Positions 33,201 to 44,982 of a DNA stretch of 64,000 nt are shown here, piece by piece. Origin of the DNA: Climacium dendroides (taxonomy: Eukaryota > Streptophyta > Bryopsida > Hypnales > Climaciaceae); the NCBI GenBank assembly GCA_950106755.1, contig OX467089.1, positions 23,975,345-24,039,344 of the forward strand, written 5' to 3'. A program made the position numbers and the translations under genes. Within the stretch, counting starts at the first letter, position 1. Each line of letters starts with the position of its first letter. The notes beneath the pieces were generated by a model that was not told the origin of the DNA, ran no database searches, and was given only the letters and a program-made list of their open reading frames with translations.

Positions 33201-36128
33201 GATCTGAATCAGAATTCTGGAAGCACATTCCACCCAATGAACCTTTTAGAGTGTTGTTGGGTGACATGCGTGACAAACTATACAATACACGTGAACGTAT
33301 GCGGCAGATGTTGGCCACTGGCAAAAGCGATATTCCCGTTGAAGATACCTTCACTGATGCTTCACAGGTATTCACTTTATCTATAGCCTGTTTCTTATTA
33401 GGTCAAGTCTGCACTCAGAATTTGGTTATTGCAGATCCTAGATGTACCCAAATTGGGTAGCAGGTAGTTATGTGTGAGTAGTATCATTCATTTGTCTCGT
33501 AATGCACCCAACCGGTCAGGACAATTTCGCATTTCACTTAGTGACGAAATTACCAATTCATGATTGGCAATTTCGTAAGTGGTTCGCAAGAGGCTGCTTT
33601 TTCAAAAGCTGTATTGAGGCTTCAGAGTGCAAGTCTAATTGTGTTGCTATTCGGATCCATTCATGGTCACTATATACTAATAGAATTTTCTAATGCTTTA
33701 ATCACAGATATTGGAGCCGCTAGAGTTGTGCCACAGGTCGCTTTCTGAGACTGGAGACAAGCCCATTGCAGATGGTAGTCTTTTGGACTTCATGCGTCAA
33801 GTGTCATGCTTTGGGTTGAGCTTGGTGAAGCTGGACATTCGGCAGGAGTCTGAACGTCACACCGATGTTATGGATGCTATCACCACTTTCCTTGGCATTG
33901 GTTCCTATCGCAATTGGTCGGAAGAGCAACGTCAGGTATATTCTTTGGCAAGGATGTGTATTGTAGACTAGGAGAAAATGCCATGACGGTACGGTGGAGG
34001 GCGGAACATGTATTAGACATTTTTTCCACGACCATTGCATTTTTAGTGTTTTGTGACTTATGCTTTCCAAATATTCTTACAGGAATGGCTCCTCGTTGAA
34101 CTCCGCGGGAAGCGTCCTCTTTTTGGAGACGACCTACCAATGACTGAGGAAATTAAGGATGTTTTGGACACCTTGAAAGTGATTGCTGAGCTTCCAGCAG
34201 ATTGCTTTGGAGCTTATGTCATTTCTATGGCAACAGCGCCATCAGATGTCCTAGTAGTGGAGCTTTTGCAACGCGAATGTCGTGTTCCGAAGCCGCTGCG
34301 AGTGGTGCCGTTGTTTGAGAAACTGGCTGATTTAGAAGCTGCCCCGGCGGCCCTTTCACGCCTTTTTTCGATTGACTGGTATCTGAATCGCATAAATGGG
34401 AAGCAAGAGGTATGTTGTAGCCCTTGAATATTACTCTAAGATTTCCTGTTGGAAGAACGCAATCTCTTGCAGTGTCTTTTTATATTTTAAACCGTGTGAT
34501 TAGAATGGATTACTAATAATAAGCACATTTATTTCAAATACTCATTTCATTTCTCTGATTACCGTTCTCAGGTTATGATAGGGTACTCGGACTCGGGAAA
34601 AGACGCAGGGCGCCTGTCAGCAGCTTGGCAAATGTTTAAGGCACAGGAGGACTTGGTGAAAGTTGCCAAGCAGTATGGAGTCCGTCTGACTATGTTTCAT
34701 GGTCGGGGAGGCACCGTGGGTAGAGGTGGAGGTCCAACACATCTTGCTATCTTGTCTCAGCCTCCAGACACAATTAATGGTTCATTGAGAGTGACAGTCC
34801 AAGGAGAGGTTATTGAGCAGTCCTTTGGAGAAGAGCATCTTTGCTTCAGGACATTGCAGCGTTTTACAGCTGCTACCCTGGAGCATGGAATGCACCCTCC
34901 GATCGCCCCAAAACCCGAATGGAGAGAGATCATGGACAAGATGGCCGTGATATCCACTAAAGAGTACCGTGGCGTTGTTTTTCAGAACCCGAAGTTTGTG
35001 GAATATTTCCGTACGGTAAGTACCTTAAGATATTTTGTGTTCAATTTTATGACCCTTCTTAGCTGCAACTTTTGTTTGCTCCCTTGAAACACTCCTTATC
35101 AGTTTCCATCACCGTTTCTGACTAATTTTTAATTTACTATAGCTCATAATTATTATTGTGTATGTGTCTGCCAGGAAATTTAGCTGTCTCTTTCTAGCTG
35201 TGTTACTGATACTTCTTTTGTTGAACAGGCTACACCAGAGCTGGAGTATGGGCGCATGAACATCGGAAGTCGTCCATCCAAACGCAAACCATCTGGAGGC
35301 ATCGAGTCACTTCGAGCTATCCCTTGGATTTTTGCTTGGACGCAGACACGTTTCCATCTTCCTGTATGGCTAGGCCTTGGATCTGCTCTGAAAGAAGTAT
35401 TGCAGACTGACCCGAGAAACATTGCCATTCTCCGCCGGATGTATAATCAGTGGCCTTTTTTCCGTGTAACCATCGATTTAGTGGAGATGGTGTTTGCAAA
35501 GGGTGATCCTCGCATCGCTGCTCTGTATGATAACTTGCTTGTATCGGACGAGGTGAAGCCACTTGGAGACGAACTGAGGCGCAAGTATAACGAGACGAGA
35601 GAATATCTCCTGAGGGTATGACTTCTTATGCATGTGTTAAGAATTTGGATAGTAATTTGTTACCTTGTAAAACTAATTCATGTGACGAAATGGCTACGCA
35701 TGCCCTAATTTTTTTGCACTCTTATGGATATAATACTCATTTTACAGAGTGATGGAAGATGCCCAAGTTCACTAGTTTTGAACGATCAAGAGCCTGATCC
35801 CACAAAATACAAACTTTAAATTCTGCAGGTTGCAGGCCATGAGGACATTCTACAGGGCAACCCCACCCTGAAACAACGTCTGCGGCTTCGAGAGCCCTAT
35901 CTTACTGCTCTCAACGTTCAGCAAGCCTTAGTGCTGAAAAAAATGCGCGATTCGAGCTCTCAATTCTGTGCACTTCAGAATGGGAACTCAGGTGAAGTGC
36001 CTAAATCGCCCAGGCGTGCCGCGGAGTTGGTTGAGTTAAATCCGACAACTGAATTTCCTCCAGGACTTGAGGATACTCTGATTCTCACTATGAAGGGCAT
36101 TGCTGCTGGTATCCAAAACACAGGATAG
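30204..36128 (+). CDS. PPC: Plant-type phosphoenolpyruvate carboxylase, 967 aa
   Basis: Twelve exons with matching phase: 30204..30362, 30812..31215, 31553..31637, 31789..32011, 32693..32796, 32971..33058, 33213..33367, 33708..33935, 34083..34409, 34572..35015, 35229..35615, 35829..36128. The cytosolic enzyme carboxylates phosphoenolpyruvate with bicarbonate to oxaloacetate. The product has the usual length of the plant type. Visible signatures: the N-terminal phosphorylation site [10 protein letters not shown] with Ser8; the catalytic [16 protein letters not shown] with His173; [11 protein letters not shown] (595-605); the [16 protein letters not shown] loop (633-648); and the C-terminal QNTG that marks plant-type over bacterial-type PEPC. 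Ala775 in PWIFAWTQ is the state found in C3 enzymes; C4 enzymes carry Ser there. Gln4 replaces the acidic residue common four places before Ser8. The start is the first ATG of a Met-Met pair; it places the phosphoserine at position 8, as in sorghum. Conservation elsewhere looks intact, so the gene appears functional. Confidence 0.97.
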
Positions 36129-37050
36129 AGAAGGTATTGAGTCTCTCATTCCTTCAATGCTTTGTCTCTTCATGGTAAATTTTCATGGGAGTTGAATAGA
36201 TCTTTGTCTACCCGCAACAATCTGAGTGCTTGCATTAGTCCACTTTTGGCCGTATTAAGTATTGAAATACTAATGCTTAGGGATGAAGACGAGTGCCGCG
36301 AACTGAACTTATGATTTCTGAGCGCTGTTGTGCAGACCGGCAAGGAGGGAGACTGATTCTCTATACGTGAAAACGATATGCTGGATTGCAACCGCTGCTG
36401 GATTGCAACCACTGCTGGATTGCAAAGACATCGCTTATTGGCCATTAGTTTTCATCACCTGATGTGCTCAAAGCTGCTGACCATGATTTGTGGCTGCCAT
36501 TTACTCTTGAGTAAGTGTCAACACAATGTTGACCAAGCTTGTGCCACTGGTGGAGTGCGCTTTTGCTGACCATGTCTTCTATTCTTCCCTCATCTGGGCA
36601 GGAAAAGACACGCGATCCCTGAAAAACATGTGCAGTTTAGGTGCTAGAGATGTATGAGTAAGTTGTGGCAATGCTGCCAGTGACTCCAGGCAACGTAGCC
36701 TAGAATTTGTAGGCAATGCGGATGGTGTGTTAACCATTACCGAGTCTGAACTGGGTCTAAATAAACTGCCACACATAAAATACACGGTGGTTTTATCCCC
36801 GGTAATGCTGTTATATGTAAATTCTTGGAGTTTATTACATGCTTTCTATAATTTCTTGCTCTTCTTCTCAAGGTTTCCAGATTCTCAAAGTACTCTTAAA
36901 CCCTTCGACGTTAAAAATGTAGACGATGAAAAGAGAGGTTGTAGGGATTTTTCTAGCGCAGAATTTCTCATTCATCCAATCCAATGCTTGACTTTTGAAA
37001 AAAATACTTTCTCTATAAATTTGTGGTGAATAATACATATTTATAAAGAT
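36129..37050 (+). other. PEPC 3' region
   Basis: Balanced-GC sequence follows the stop codon and grades into AT-rich DNA near 37000. It probably contains the 3'UTR. AATAAA at about 36759-36764 is a possible poly(A) signal. Small frames on both strands have no domain. Confidence 0.4.
36380..36424 (+). repeat. 17 bp tandem repeat in the PEPC 3' region
   Basis: GCTGGATTGCAACC(G/A)CT is repeated nearly three times, in the probable 3'UTR. Confidence 0.85.
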
Positions 37051-37237
37051 ATAAACAAATATATTGTATGCAAAAATTCAAGAAAGAATTTACATTTTTA
37101 GGAGTAACAATGGGAATTCACCAAATCAAGTTTGATATCAATTCTATCAATTCCATAAATTTGTTGGTGTCACTAATTTATCTATATGTATTAGTAATGA
37201 TTGGAAGTATAAGGATGTCACATTTGTTAATAGTGAT

Positions 37238-37386
37238 ACTAAGGGATGTTTTATACCTAGAGGTTGGGCCATTCCCCATGAAGTCAGTTGTACAAGTTTC
37301 AGCCTTTTGTCCAATTACAAGTGAGGATTTTGGGCCTCTTATATAACAAATTGGCTTGGCCTCTAGGTGTAAAATGTCCCTAAGTG
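37238..37386. repeat. 149 bp imperfect hairpin
   Basis: ACTAAGGGATGTTTTATACC then TAGAGGTTGGGCC (37238-37270) pairs with GGCTTGGCCTCTAGG then TGTAAAATGTCCCTAAGTG (37353-37386) at about 80 percent. It could be a small MITE or a hairpin precursor; the sequence cannot tell which. Confidence 0.55.
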
Positions 37387-40019
37387 TATGGGCAACAATT
37401 TTACACATATTCTAGTGAGCACATCTAGATGAGAGATACTTGCACTGTTCCCAAATAGAAAGTTGCTATAGACACAAAGTCTACACTAAATAAGGATAGA
37501 CTTTATAGAGAAGGAAAACCCCCTATGCAATTACCTTACCCTCTGTGTGTGTTTAGATTTCTACAAGAACAATTTGGAATTCAGTAGATTTAATGAAAAG
37601 CTCAATGTCTTTTGGCCTTTGATTCAAATTACTATAAAAAATTCAACTTTAAAAAAAAGTTTGATTTGTAAAGTGAATAATAAACTAAAATTTTTGTACT
37701 TTATTTCATCAAATAACTCCAAAAACATAAGAAATCTTCAACCCTAACATTAGATTTGAAGCAGAGGAAACAAGTAATTCATGGCAAATGAAACACAAAC
37801 AAAATGGACTAGTATTATGGAATGGAGGGAGTATTTGTTGATAGTCTTGAAGTAAGAATACTACTAGTATGAATACCATTGCAATAGAATGGCACCAAAA
37901 AAGTTTCATCAACATATAAAGCTTTATTGAGGAGTTGTGGGGAGGTCATTTGACCCTAATGTCCAAACTAAAGGTCATTTCTCCATCAAAAAACACTCAA
38001 AATTGCCAACTGGCCTATTGTGGTTAGATGACCCATTGTGGTCAATTAGGGTTTAGGGTTCAATAAATGATTGGTGACGTCATTAGGAGGCTTCAACTTT
38101 TCAGAGGGAATTCAATGTCAAAAATGACTTTTTAGTCCTTCCTTTTTAGAAAATATTCATAATTGCTTTGGGTGAATGACATGAGCATCGTGGAATTAGA
38201 TTTTGTTGGTGATGGGATGATCTAGAGACTCTTTTGGGATGAACACATCAAATATTCATAACAAATTCATACTTTGTTGAAAAAATACAATTTCAATTGC
38301 TCTCACTATTTCTCACACTTGCCTATATGTGGAAAAAATTGAAAAATTTCAGCAATAGCATGTGGCTAAAACCCTAATTTTGACCACAATAGGTTGGTTT
38401 TCTTTACTAGACTAGTATAATAGTGAATATAAGAAATTTCAAAAACTTTGATATAGAGTCCCAAGTATATTATATTCAATTGAAAAAAAATAAATTTCAA
38501 GAAGCTAATGTGTTTTTCAATCTTCAAAAAAATTTCAAAAAATTGCGCTAGAAATTGAGATCATATAAACCTAATTGAACCTTCAAGAGTTACCTAAGGA
38601 GACAATAGGACTTTAGGAGTTAAGGTTTAGTGAGATTAAATAGATGAGAAACAATATAGATGAAAATGTGACACTTTGCATGATGGATGAGATTATGCCA
38701 TACTTTACACTTAATAGAATTATAAATTTGCATCAATCTTAAACCTTTATGATGCAAGCAAGATATTTAGAAAATTGGCCCAACAATTATTATAAGTTTT
38801 GAATGAATGTTGTAGATAGAAGTAAAATTTGAGACAACTATCATTTGAAGCGCATCCAAAAACACTTGAAATAGTCACAATATATTTGGAATTTAAGCTT
38901 TAGATGACTAAAATAAGTCCAATTGAAAAAGATTAAAATTGTATAAGCCTAGGAAAATCATTCTTATGAACAAAAAAATCATGGAATTGACACTAGAAAA
39001 TTGTTGAGCTACTTGTATGATTTTTATTTGAAATTTTTTCTTTGCAAATTTCTAATAAGCCCCATTGAGATTAAAATTTTGAAAACCTCATAACTTTTGC
39101 AATTCTACTCATAATCAAATTAGACAAAGCTTCAAATTAGACAAAGCTTCAAATAATCACATATAGAGCTAGATGCACAAAATCTATTCTCAAAATTTGA
39201 AACAAAATTTCAAAAACCTAAAGTTACTAGTGGACTTGTGGTAGAGTGTATCACTCTTTGTTTTGTTTATTTGCTAAGTTTTAAGTTCCCATAATTGTTA
39301 CATATTTCAATTAACCAAATTGATTAGAACTTGTACAAAGGAACAATTTTGGGGGGATAAAAAAAAGCCTACTAAAATGGAGGTAAAATACCTTGTCTCA
39401 AGTTTTTTGGAGATTGAGATATTCACTTTTGAAGTCCATTTTGGTAGAACACCAATAATTGGTAAAAATTTAATAATTAATCTTTAATATTCTTTGACTA
39501 TTTTTTACAAAAATATAAAATGGTCATTTTTAGTGCATAAAGTACACTTGAAAAATAAAGACATTTGTCAACTTTCAACCATGTAAATTTGTACTATTCT
39601 TCCATAGTCTTGTATGTGTGAGGCTTTGATCGGCAGAGATGTGTCAAAATTGAATTTCCATGTTAGATTTTCAAAGGTCTATGCTCGGGTCTATGTCGCC
39701 TCACACTAATCACAAGTTGCTAAATTTGACCTTCATATAGTATACTATAAGAGTGTAGAAAACATTTAAAACTATTTGATTATGTAAGTTGTAAGATTAT
39801 AATGTTTGAAGTTAGAAGAAAGGAAATTTTGGACAATGCTCTATAGGATTAGCATAGTTTGACTCAAATTTATAGAGAAAGAAGAACTATCCAACTTTGG
39901 AAATTTAGACCATTGTATAGGTAGTTATGTTAGTTACTTGAATGCCAATTTTCAAAGATAATGGCAATGTTTAACATAATTACTCAAAATTATCTTGCAC
40001 TGAGAGGATGTCCACAAAA
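37387..40019. other. AT-rich intergenic sequence
   Basis: No gene is supported. A Stowaway-type terminus, GGAATGGAGGGAGTA, occurs alone near 37818-37832. The stretch 39720-39830 resembles part of the ~930 bp repeat. Confidence 0.4.
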
Positions 40020-40195
40020 CAATGGGATTAACAATTCTCAATTTCCTTGTAAAAGTTATTAGGACATTAGTTTCTTCTTTTATTCAATACTATCTACTAC
40101 TAATCTACTATATAATTTTTTCTCATGATGAATAGGAATTTTATAGCTTTTTTTAAAGATGACAATGAATAGTAGCTTTACAATTTTTTCAGTAA

Positions 40196-40223
40196 TTTTT
40201 TTTTTTTTTTTTTTTTTTTTTTT
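40196..40223 (+). repeat. Poly(T) tract
   Basis: A near-uninterrupted run of about 28 T. Confidence 0.9.
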
Positions 40224-41039
40224 GCATATATTTTCAACTCATTTTCCAAATTCCAACATGTTGACAAAAAAACTAAAATGCTCAAGTTATAAGACATATG
40301 TGTTTTTTTCTAAAAATTTTGACAAACAAAACCTCACCTTTTGGAAGTGCTACAATATTAAAACCTAAATTTTAAAGTTTAAGCACATTGAAACTGCCAT
40401 TGGTGGAGACATTTATCCTCCATTGGTGGAGACATTTATCCTAAATTTTGGGATAGTGTACTTGAACAAATTAACCAAAGAATCCTAAGGTTTGGTTTGT
40501 TAAAAATTAAATATTGATGAATTTTTTGACCTTGTTGTGAGGATGAGTATTTTGAAGCGTTTCCGATCTCTGTACATAAAAGAACCTTAAATTAAAGGCA
40601 CTGAAGAGTTTTATTAGGAAAAAAAGAAGATCCTCAAACAAGCTGGCCGGTCCAGTTTAATCCGGTCTAACGAGCACATTCAAACGAAAATAAAATAAAA
40701 CCAGTGACAATCTCCAGACAGGCAGGGTACCTCCATTGAATCCATGGGAGATAAATCGACCCTTCAAGTTTGTAGGAACCTCGATGAAAGCGGTCACTAA
40801 ATAATTACTCGGTCCCATAGCAAATAATGACCGCCATACTAATCAAAACTGGGTTCCAAGCCACTAACTTACGGTACCTGCCGCTTCTACAAGTTAAACA
40901 GCTACAATTCTCTCCACTGAAAATAGTTCTTTCAATCATACTCTTGAATTCGGACAACAAAATACAATCCTACCATCCTCCATCTCTGCTGGGACCTGAA
41001 ACGAAATGCTCTGCTCGCGCATGCAGCTGAATCAATCGA

Positions 41040-44012
41040 TCACTCAAGTGATCTGGGAAGGATCGGCTTCCTTATATTGTTGGCTTTCCCAGCCCTCCGA
41101 ATTTCAGATGCCGAGTACCTGCTCGGACGGAAATTCGTAATGACAGACAACTTCTGCTCTTCCGTTTCCTCGCGACGAAGAAACAACAATGCTCGATCGT
41201 AAGCCTTTCCAGCTTCCTCCTCGTTCTCAAACTTCCCCAAATCATAAAACACCTTACCTTCCTCCTTCGAGTACTTGTACGCAATCTTGGCTTCGAACAA
41301 ATTCCCCTTCACGGTAACTCCCTTCATGGAGCTTTTGCCTTTGGTGAAACACGGAGAATTCCGACGAAACTGCCACACAAAGTCCCGGAAGTTCCAATCC
41401 TTGTATTCCTCCATGAACTCGGCGTGGCGAGACTCATGAAAGTTGAGTCCGGGTACCACCCCTTTGGTCTCCAAGAGTTTGAGTGCTGCCCTGTCGTGCA
41501 CATCTTGGGCTTCCTGTTTGGTGAGATAGGAGCCAAGGAAGATCTGCAAGCCTATCTTTGAGCGGCCCGGGATGCGAACGCCTGGGAACCACAAGTTGGA
41601 CTCCCAGAGTGCCTTCTTTTCAAGGAACCCGACCCCCACGCTGTTCGGATCGAGGGCCGTGCCATTTCTACGACGACGCCCGGGAGCGTTTCGTTTCAGT
41701 GCCGGTGGCTGGGGTGGGTTATCGATGTCTTGAGGACCATTCACCTCAGACGCCGCCGGGATCGGCTTGTCTGCAACTGAGCCAATGGACGTTGCAGTGG
41801 TGTTTGTTGGTGCAGGAGGAGGCGTCTGCGTCCGGGGATTTAAAGGATGTAACTGCAGTTCCAGTGACAAAACAAATCCGTCAGTATGACGATCTGAAAC
41901 ATGCAATTGATATGCAACAGCTTCGTCGTCATTGTCACATTGGTCATGATAAGTACAAGGAGAATTAATGTGACATGTATAAGATATTGTTCATTGATCG
42001 ACTAAGTACCCTCTGGTGTCAGTTTTTACGCTCTAGAAACTCAAGTCTGTGGTAACGAGCATAGAATTATGTAGAAAACTTGTAACTGACACATAGAATT
42101 ATGTAGAGAACTGGTAACTGACTGGTGCTGTTAAGACATTTTTAAGGAGAACTTTCTATTGTAGAAGACGAAAGGACATGACTACGCGGCATTCTAAAGT
42201 CAATTGGACAAGTATCCTTTCACGTACGCACTGCAGAAAATCAGTCTTGACTGTTCAATTCAATGCAATATGTTCAAGGTTGCAATTGCAGAAAATCAGT
42301 CTTGACTGTTCAATTCAATGCAATATGTTCAAGGTTGCAATTGCAGAACTGGAAACAAGTGCATGACGCGCTTGAACTTAACTTCATCGTTCATGTTAAG
42401 GCTGATCCAGTTAATGATTCTACTCATCTACACAAGACTGTAGAGTTCTTGGGATTGCCAGCCATTCATAAACCCCAAACCCACGAAGCACCAACTTCTT
42501 AGGTTCCGGATCAAAGGCCTACGGACTGTGACATAGTTACATCCGACCGTGTGTTCCTATAGTTAATGATATCCATTGAACTATGTTTAGTAGCTCCATT
42601 AAGATAAAGTGATATGCAACATCGAATTTTTAACTTACAGGGTGTTTCACTAGGGATTTCACTAGTATGCAACGTTTCTCTAAGCTGAAGAGGAAGGCCT
42701 GAAAAACAATCAAAAGCAACACAGCCAAGTACTACGTACGTACCTTGCCGAACAGGCGGTAGAAACCCGGAGGGATTTTGTACTTCCGCAGCCTTCGCGG
42801 ACGCGGTATCGGTGACTGGGGTGGGTCGTTGTTGTCTTCCAGACCACTCACCACAGACACAGCTGGGATGGGCTGGTCTCCAACTACGTCCGTGGACGTT
42901 GCAGTGGTGTCCGTTGGTGAGGGTGGAGTTGGAGCCGTCTGGGACTCGGGATTTGGATTCATCTGGAGTTCCCGAGACAAAACAAATCAGTTGGATGAAC
43001 TAAAACATGCAGCAGCTTCTTCGAATTCGTCACCGTCAGCTTTAGATACAGAACGATCCTGATTATTACAAGGGAAATGTGACATGTATAAGATATCGGT
43101 TATTCATCAACTCAGTTAGGGTTGCATCCTCTAGTGAAAGGGTTCACTGTCCACAAACTCACTGGGTTACATCACGATCCACATGTTAATGCAGTAAACA
43201 AGCAACTGAATGGTATTGTTTCATCGTCAAAGGCTGATTAAATCATTTGTACACAGTCCTTCAGGATTGGAGAATTCATGGGATTGTAAGCCATTCAAAA
43301 CCTAAACTCACAAAGTAGACAAATCCGTCAGTAGGTCCCTTATTGAAGGCGGACTGGAACGTACTTCCTCCCGAGAGTTCATTCTTATAGTTAATTGCAT
43401 TCATTTGACTATGTTTGGTAGCTTGATTATGGTAATGTGATATGCGACTATACATGTTTGTTTAACTTACGGGATTCCACATACAACAAGCGATTTTAGA
43501 GATGATGAGCAACCGAGCAGTCATTCAATATGTATCAGTCCATGCTGCTGAGTGCGGACTAACTTGTCCACCATCGATCATCATCGCACGGGGCTTATCT
43601 TTGTCTATTTCCTCACGTGTCCTGCATTCTTTTGCTCTAGGAAATTCCCTGAAAAGCGGCAAACATCTGAAACACATCTGGCCAAGGTCACGAATTTCGG
43701 GAAAGGCAACATTAGAAACCGAGAATGGCGACTCAGTAACCTGTGCAGAGATCATCTCCCTCGACGATGAAATTCGCCCCAGAGTATATATATATGAAGC
43801 ATGCTTGTGGATAAGGAATGCAATGGAAATCCATATGCTGAACTCTTATTTCAAGTCTTGGGCTCGTTTCCAGACGTTGAGGAGCAAGGTTCGACAAACA
43901 ATGAGAATCAACACAGCCAAGTACGCACCTTAAGCATGCCGGAAAGGCGGATGGATCGCACTGGACTCGAATTCGAATGCAGCGACAGCCTCTTCCTTTT
44001 GCTCCCGGCCAT
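41040..44012 (-). CDS. Divergent two-AP2-domain transcription factor-like protein, copy A
   Basis: Minus-strand exons in phase 0: 44012..43929, 42962..42744, 41852..41040, giving 371 aa. The start MAGSKRKRLSLHS is the first ATG after a leader intron. Residues 29-180 are Pro/Thr-rich with basic runs (PRPRRLRKYK, GRRRRNG) that could be nuclear signals. Residues 183-240 form a degenerate AP2-like domain: WFPGVRIPGRSKIGLQIFLG, then EAQDVHDRAALKL. The linker 241-274, DFVWQFRRNSPCFTKGKSS, resembles the LRRKSSGFSRG linker of AINTEGUMENTA/PLETHORA-type AP2 proteins. Residues 274-346 form a better AP2 domain: MKGVTVKGNLFEAKI, VFYDLGKFENEEEAGKAYDR, ITNFRPSRY. AP2 domains bind DNA; the targets here are unknown. 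Donors GTGCGT and GTACGT and acceptors CTCCAG and CTGCAG are kept in copy B except for single-base changes. A possible extra exon (43740 downward) is not conserved as coding and was left out. Confidence 0.72.
41650..43530 (-). repeat. Internal tandem duplication of intron plus 5' part of exon
   Basis: The segment running 43360 down to 42744 is homologous to 42520 down to about 41680. Matching blocks include CTTATACATGTCACATT, GATTTGTTTTGTC just before each acceptor, and the coding pattern QTxPxPPxxTTATS. The second exon is therefore a copy of the first part of the third exon. The same arrangement occurs in copy B. Confidence 0.75.
42233..42342. repeat. Two tandem copies of a 55 bp intron unit, copy A only
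   Basis: The unit beginning GCAGAAAATCAGTCTTGAC occurs twice in direct succession (42233-42287, 42288-42342). Copy B has it once near 61070-61120, so the duplication arose after the segmental duplication or was lost in B. Confidence 0.85.
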
Positions 44013-44034
44013 TTTCCCGTTCAGTAAATGCTCC

Positions 44035-44705
44035 CTGCTTGCGAAAGAGTCAGCGAGGACGATGGAATGTTCACACGATTGTGCAATGATCTAATCACAG
44101 CTATGAAGATTCAGTCTGGCCTACACCAAAAGCAAGTCGACTAAGCATTCGTGACTAGTAAAATCCTTTAATATCATTAAAGCTGGACGCAATTGCTTAG
44201 CTCTAGAACTGAGCTTTGCTGCAGGCTTTGAATGGTCAGACTCATGAAAAACTAGTAGAACACACAAGCATCTATCAGTTTGCAATTACGGGATACACAA
44301 ATTGCTGACAACAAATTAGCTCTTCGGCTAAAGTCCGCCCAACGCCCAACGTCGCGATTCCGAACTATGACATTGACAATGCATCATTCATGATCGATGC
44401 AACTAAAGTTAGAAAAGAAAATTAAAAGACGACACCAAGCCTGCTGAAGCTCCATTACATTCCAAACATATTGCAACACAAGCAGAAGGCACATCGATCC
44501 TTCTCCCAAAGCAGAGGGTCCAGAGCTGGTAAGACTGCGGCTCTGACACAATGTTTTACAAGGCGACAGTCGTACGTCTTGCAAGTAATTATGTAAAGAC
44601 TTTAACCTGATGATCCGGCAACCAATTGCAATGAGCAGATAGACGAATGTAGTGCCAAGATTACAGAGAAGAAGCCAAATTCCAAAGGGATGAACCGGTA
44701 CTCAC
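44035..44705 (-). other. Leader intron of AP2-like copy A
   Basis: Donor CCCAT/GTGAGT (GT at 44705-44704) and acceptor GCAAGCAG/GGAGC (AG at 44036-44035). Both are kept in copy B (63420 and 62815). The leader exon would run from about 44785 to 44706. Confidence 0.55.
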
Positions 44706-44811
44706 ATGGGAAAGTAGCCTTCCGCCTCCAAACCCAACAGCACCAAGTTGAACGAGCAGAGAGCAAACTGAAGAGATTGATGAGCAAGTGATTTGGGAAG
44801 AGGCGAGACGG

Positions 44812-44982
44812 GTTTTTATGCCGAAGTAGCGACCTTACTGCCGAGGCGATCCATGGTCCCCTCCTACCGAACCGCTCATGGTTTGAATATCCCTACTATC
44901 GCGGCACAGTACGAACCCTACTACCGTGACTTGGAAAGAAGAAAAATTTAATGAGTATGAACCCTACTACCGTGACTTGGAA
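44812..44982 (-). promoter_or_regulatory. Promoter of AP2-like copy A with TATA-like box and direct repeats
   Basis: CATAAAAACC (minus, 44820-44811) is a TATA-like box about 30 bp before the likely start site. Upstream, GAACCCTACTACCGTGACTT occurs twice, starting at 44913 and 44959 and spaced 46 bp, with a worn third copy near 44886-44900. The same layout is kept in copy B. Confidence 0.5.

Noticed and set aside
41853..41906. Upstream extension of the AP2-like exon with a TTG start (HVSDRHTDGFVLSLELQ)
   Set aside because: There is no ATG, and a conserved acceptor at 41853-41854 matches the acceptor before the duplicated exon.
43467..43475. Donor-like GTAAGTTA on the minus strand in copy A
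   Set aside because: The GT is lost in copy B (CCCAGAAGTT) and it lies beyond a stop codon, so it is not a conserved splice site.
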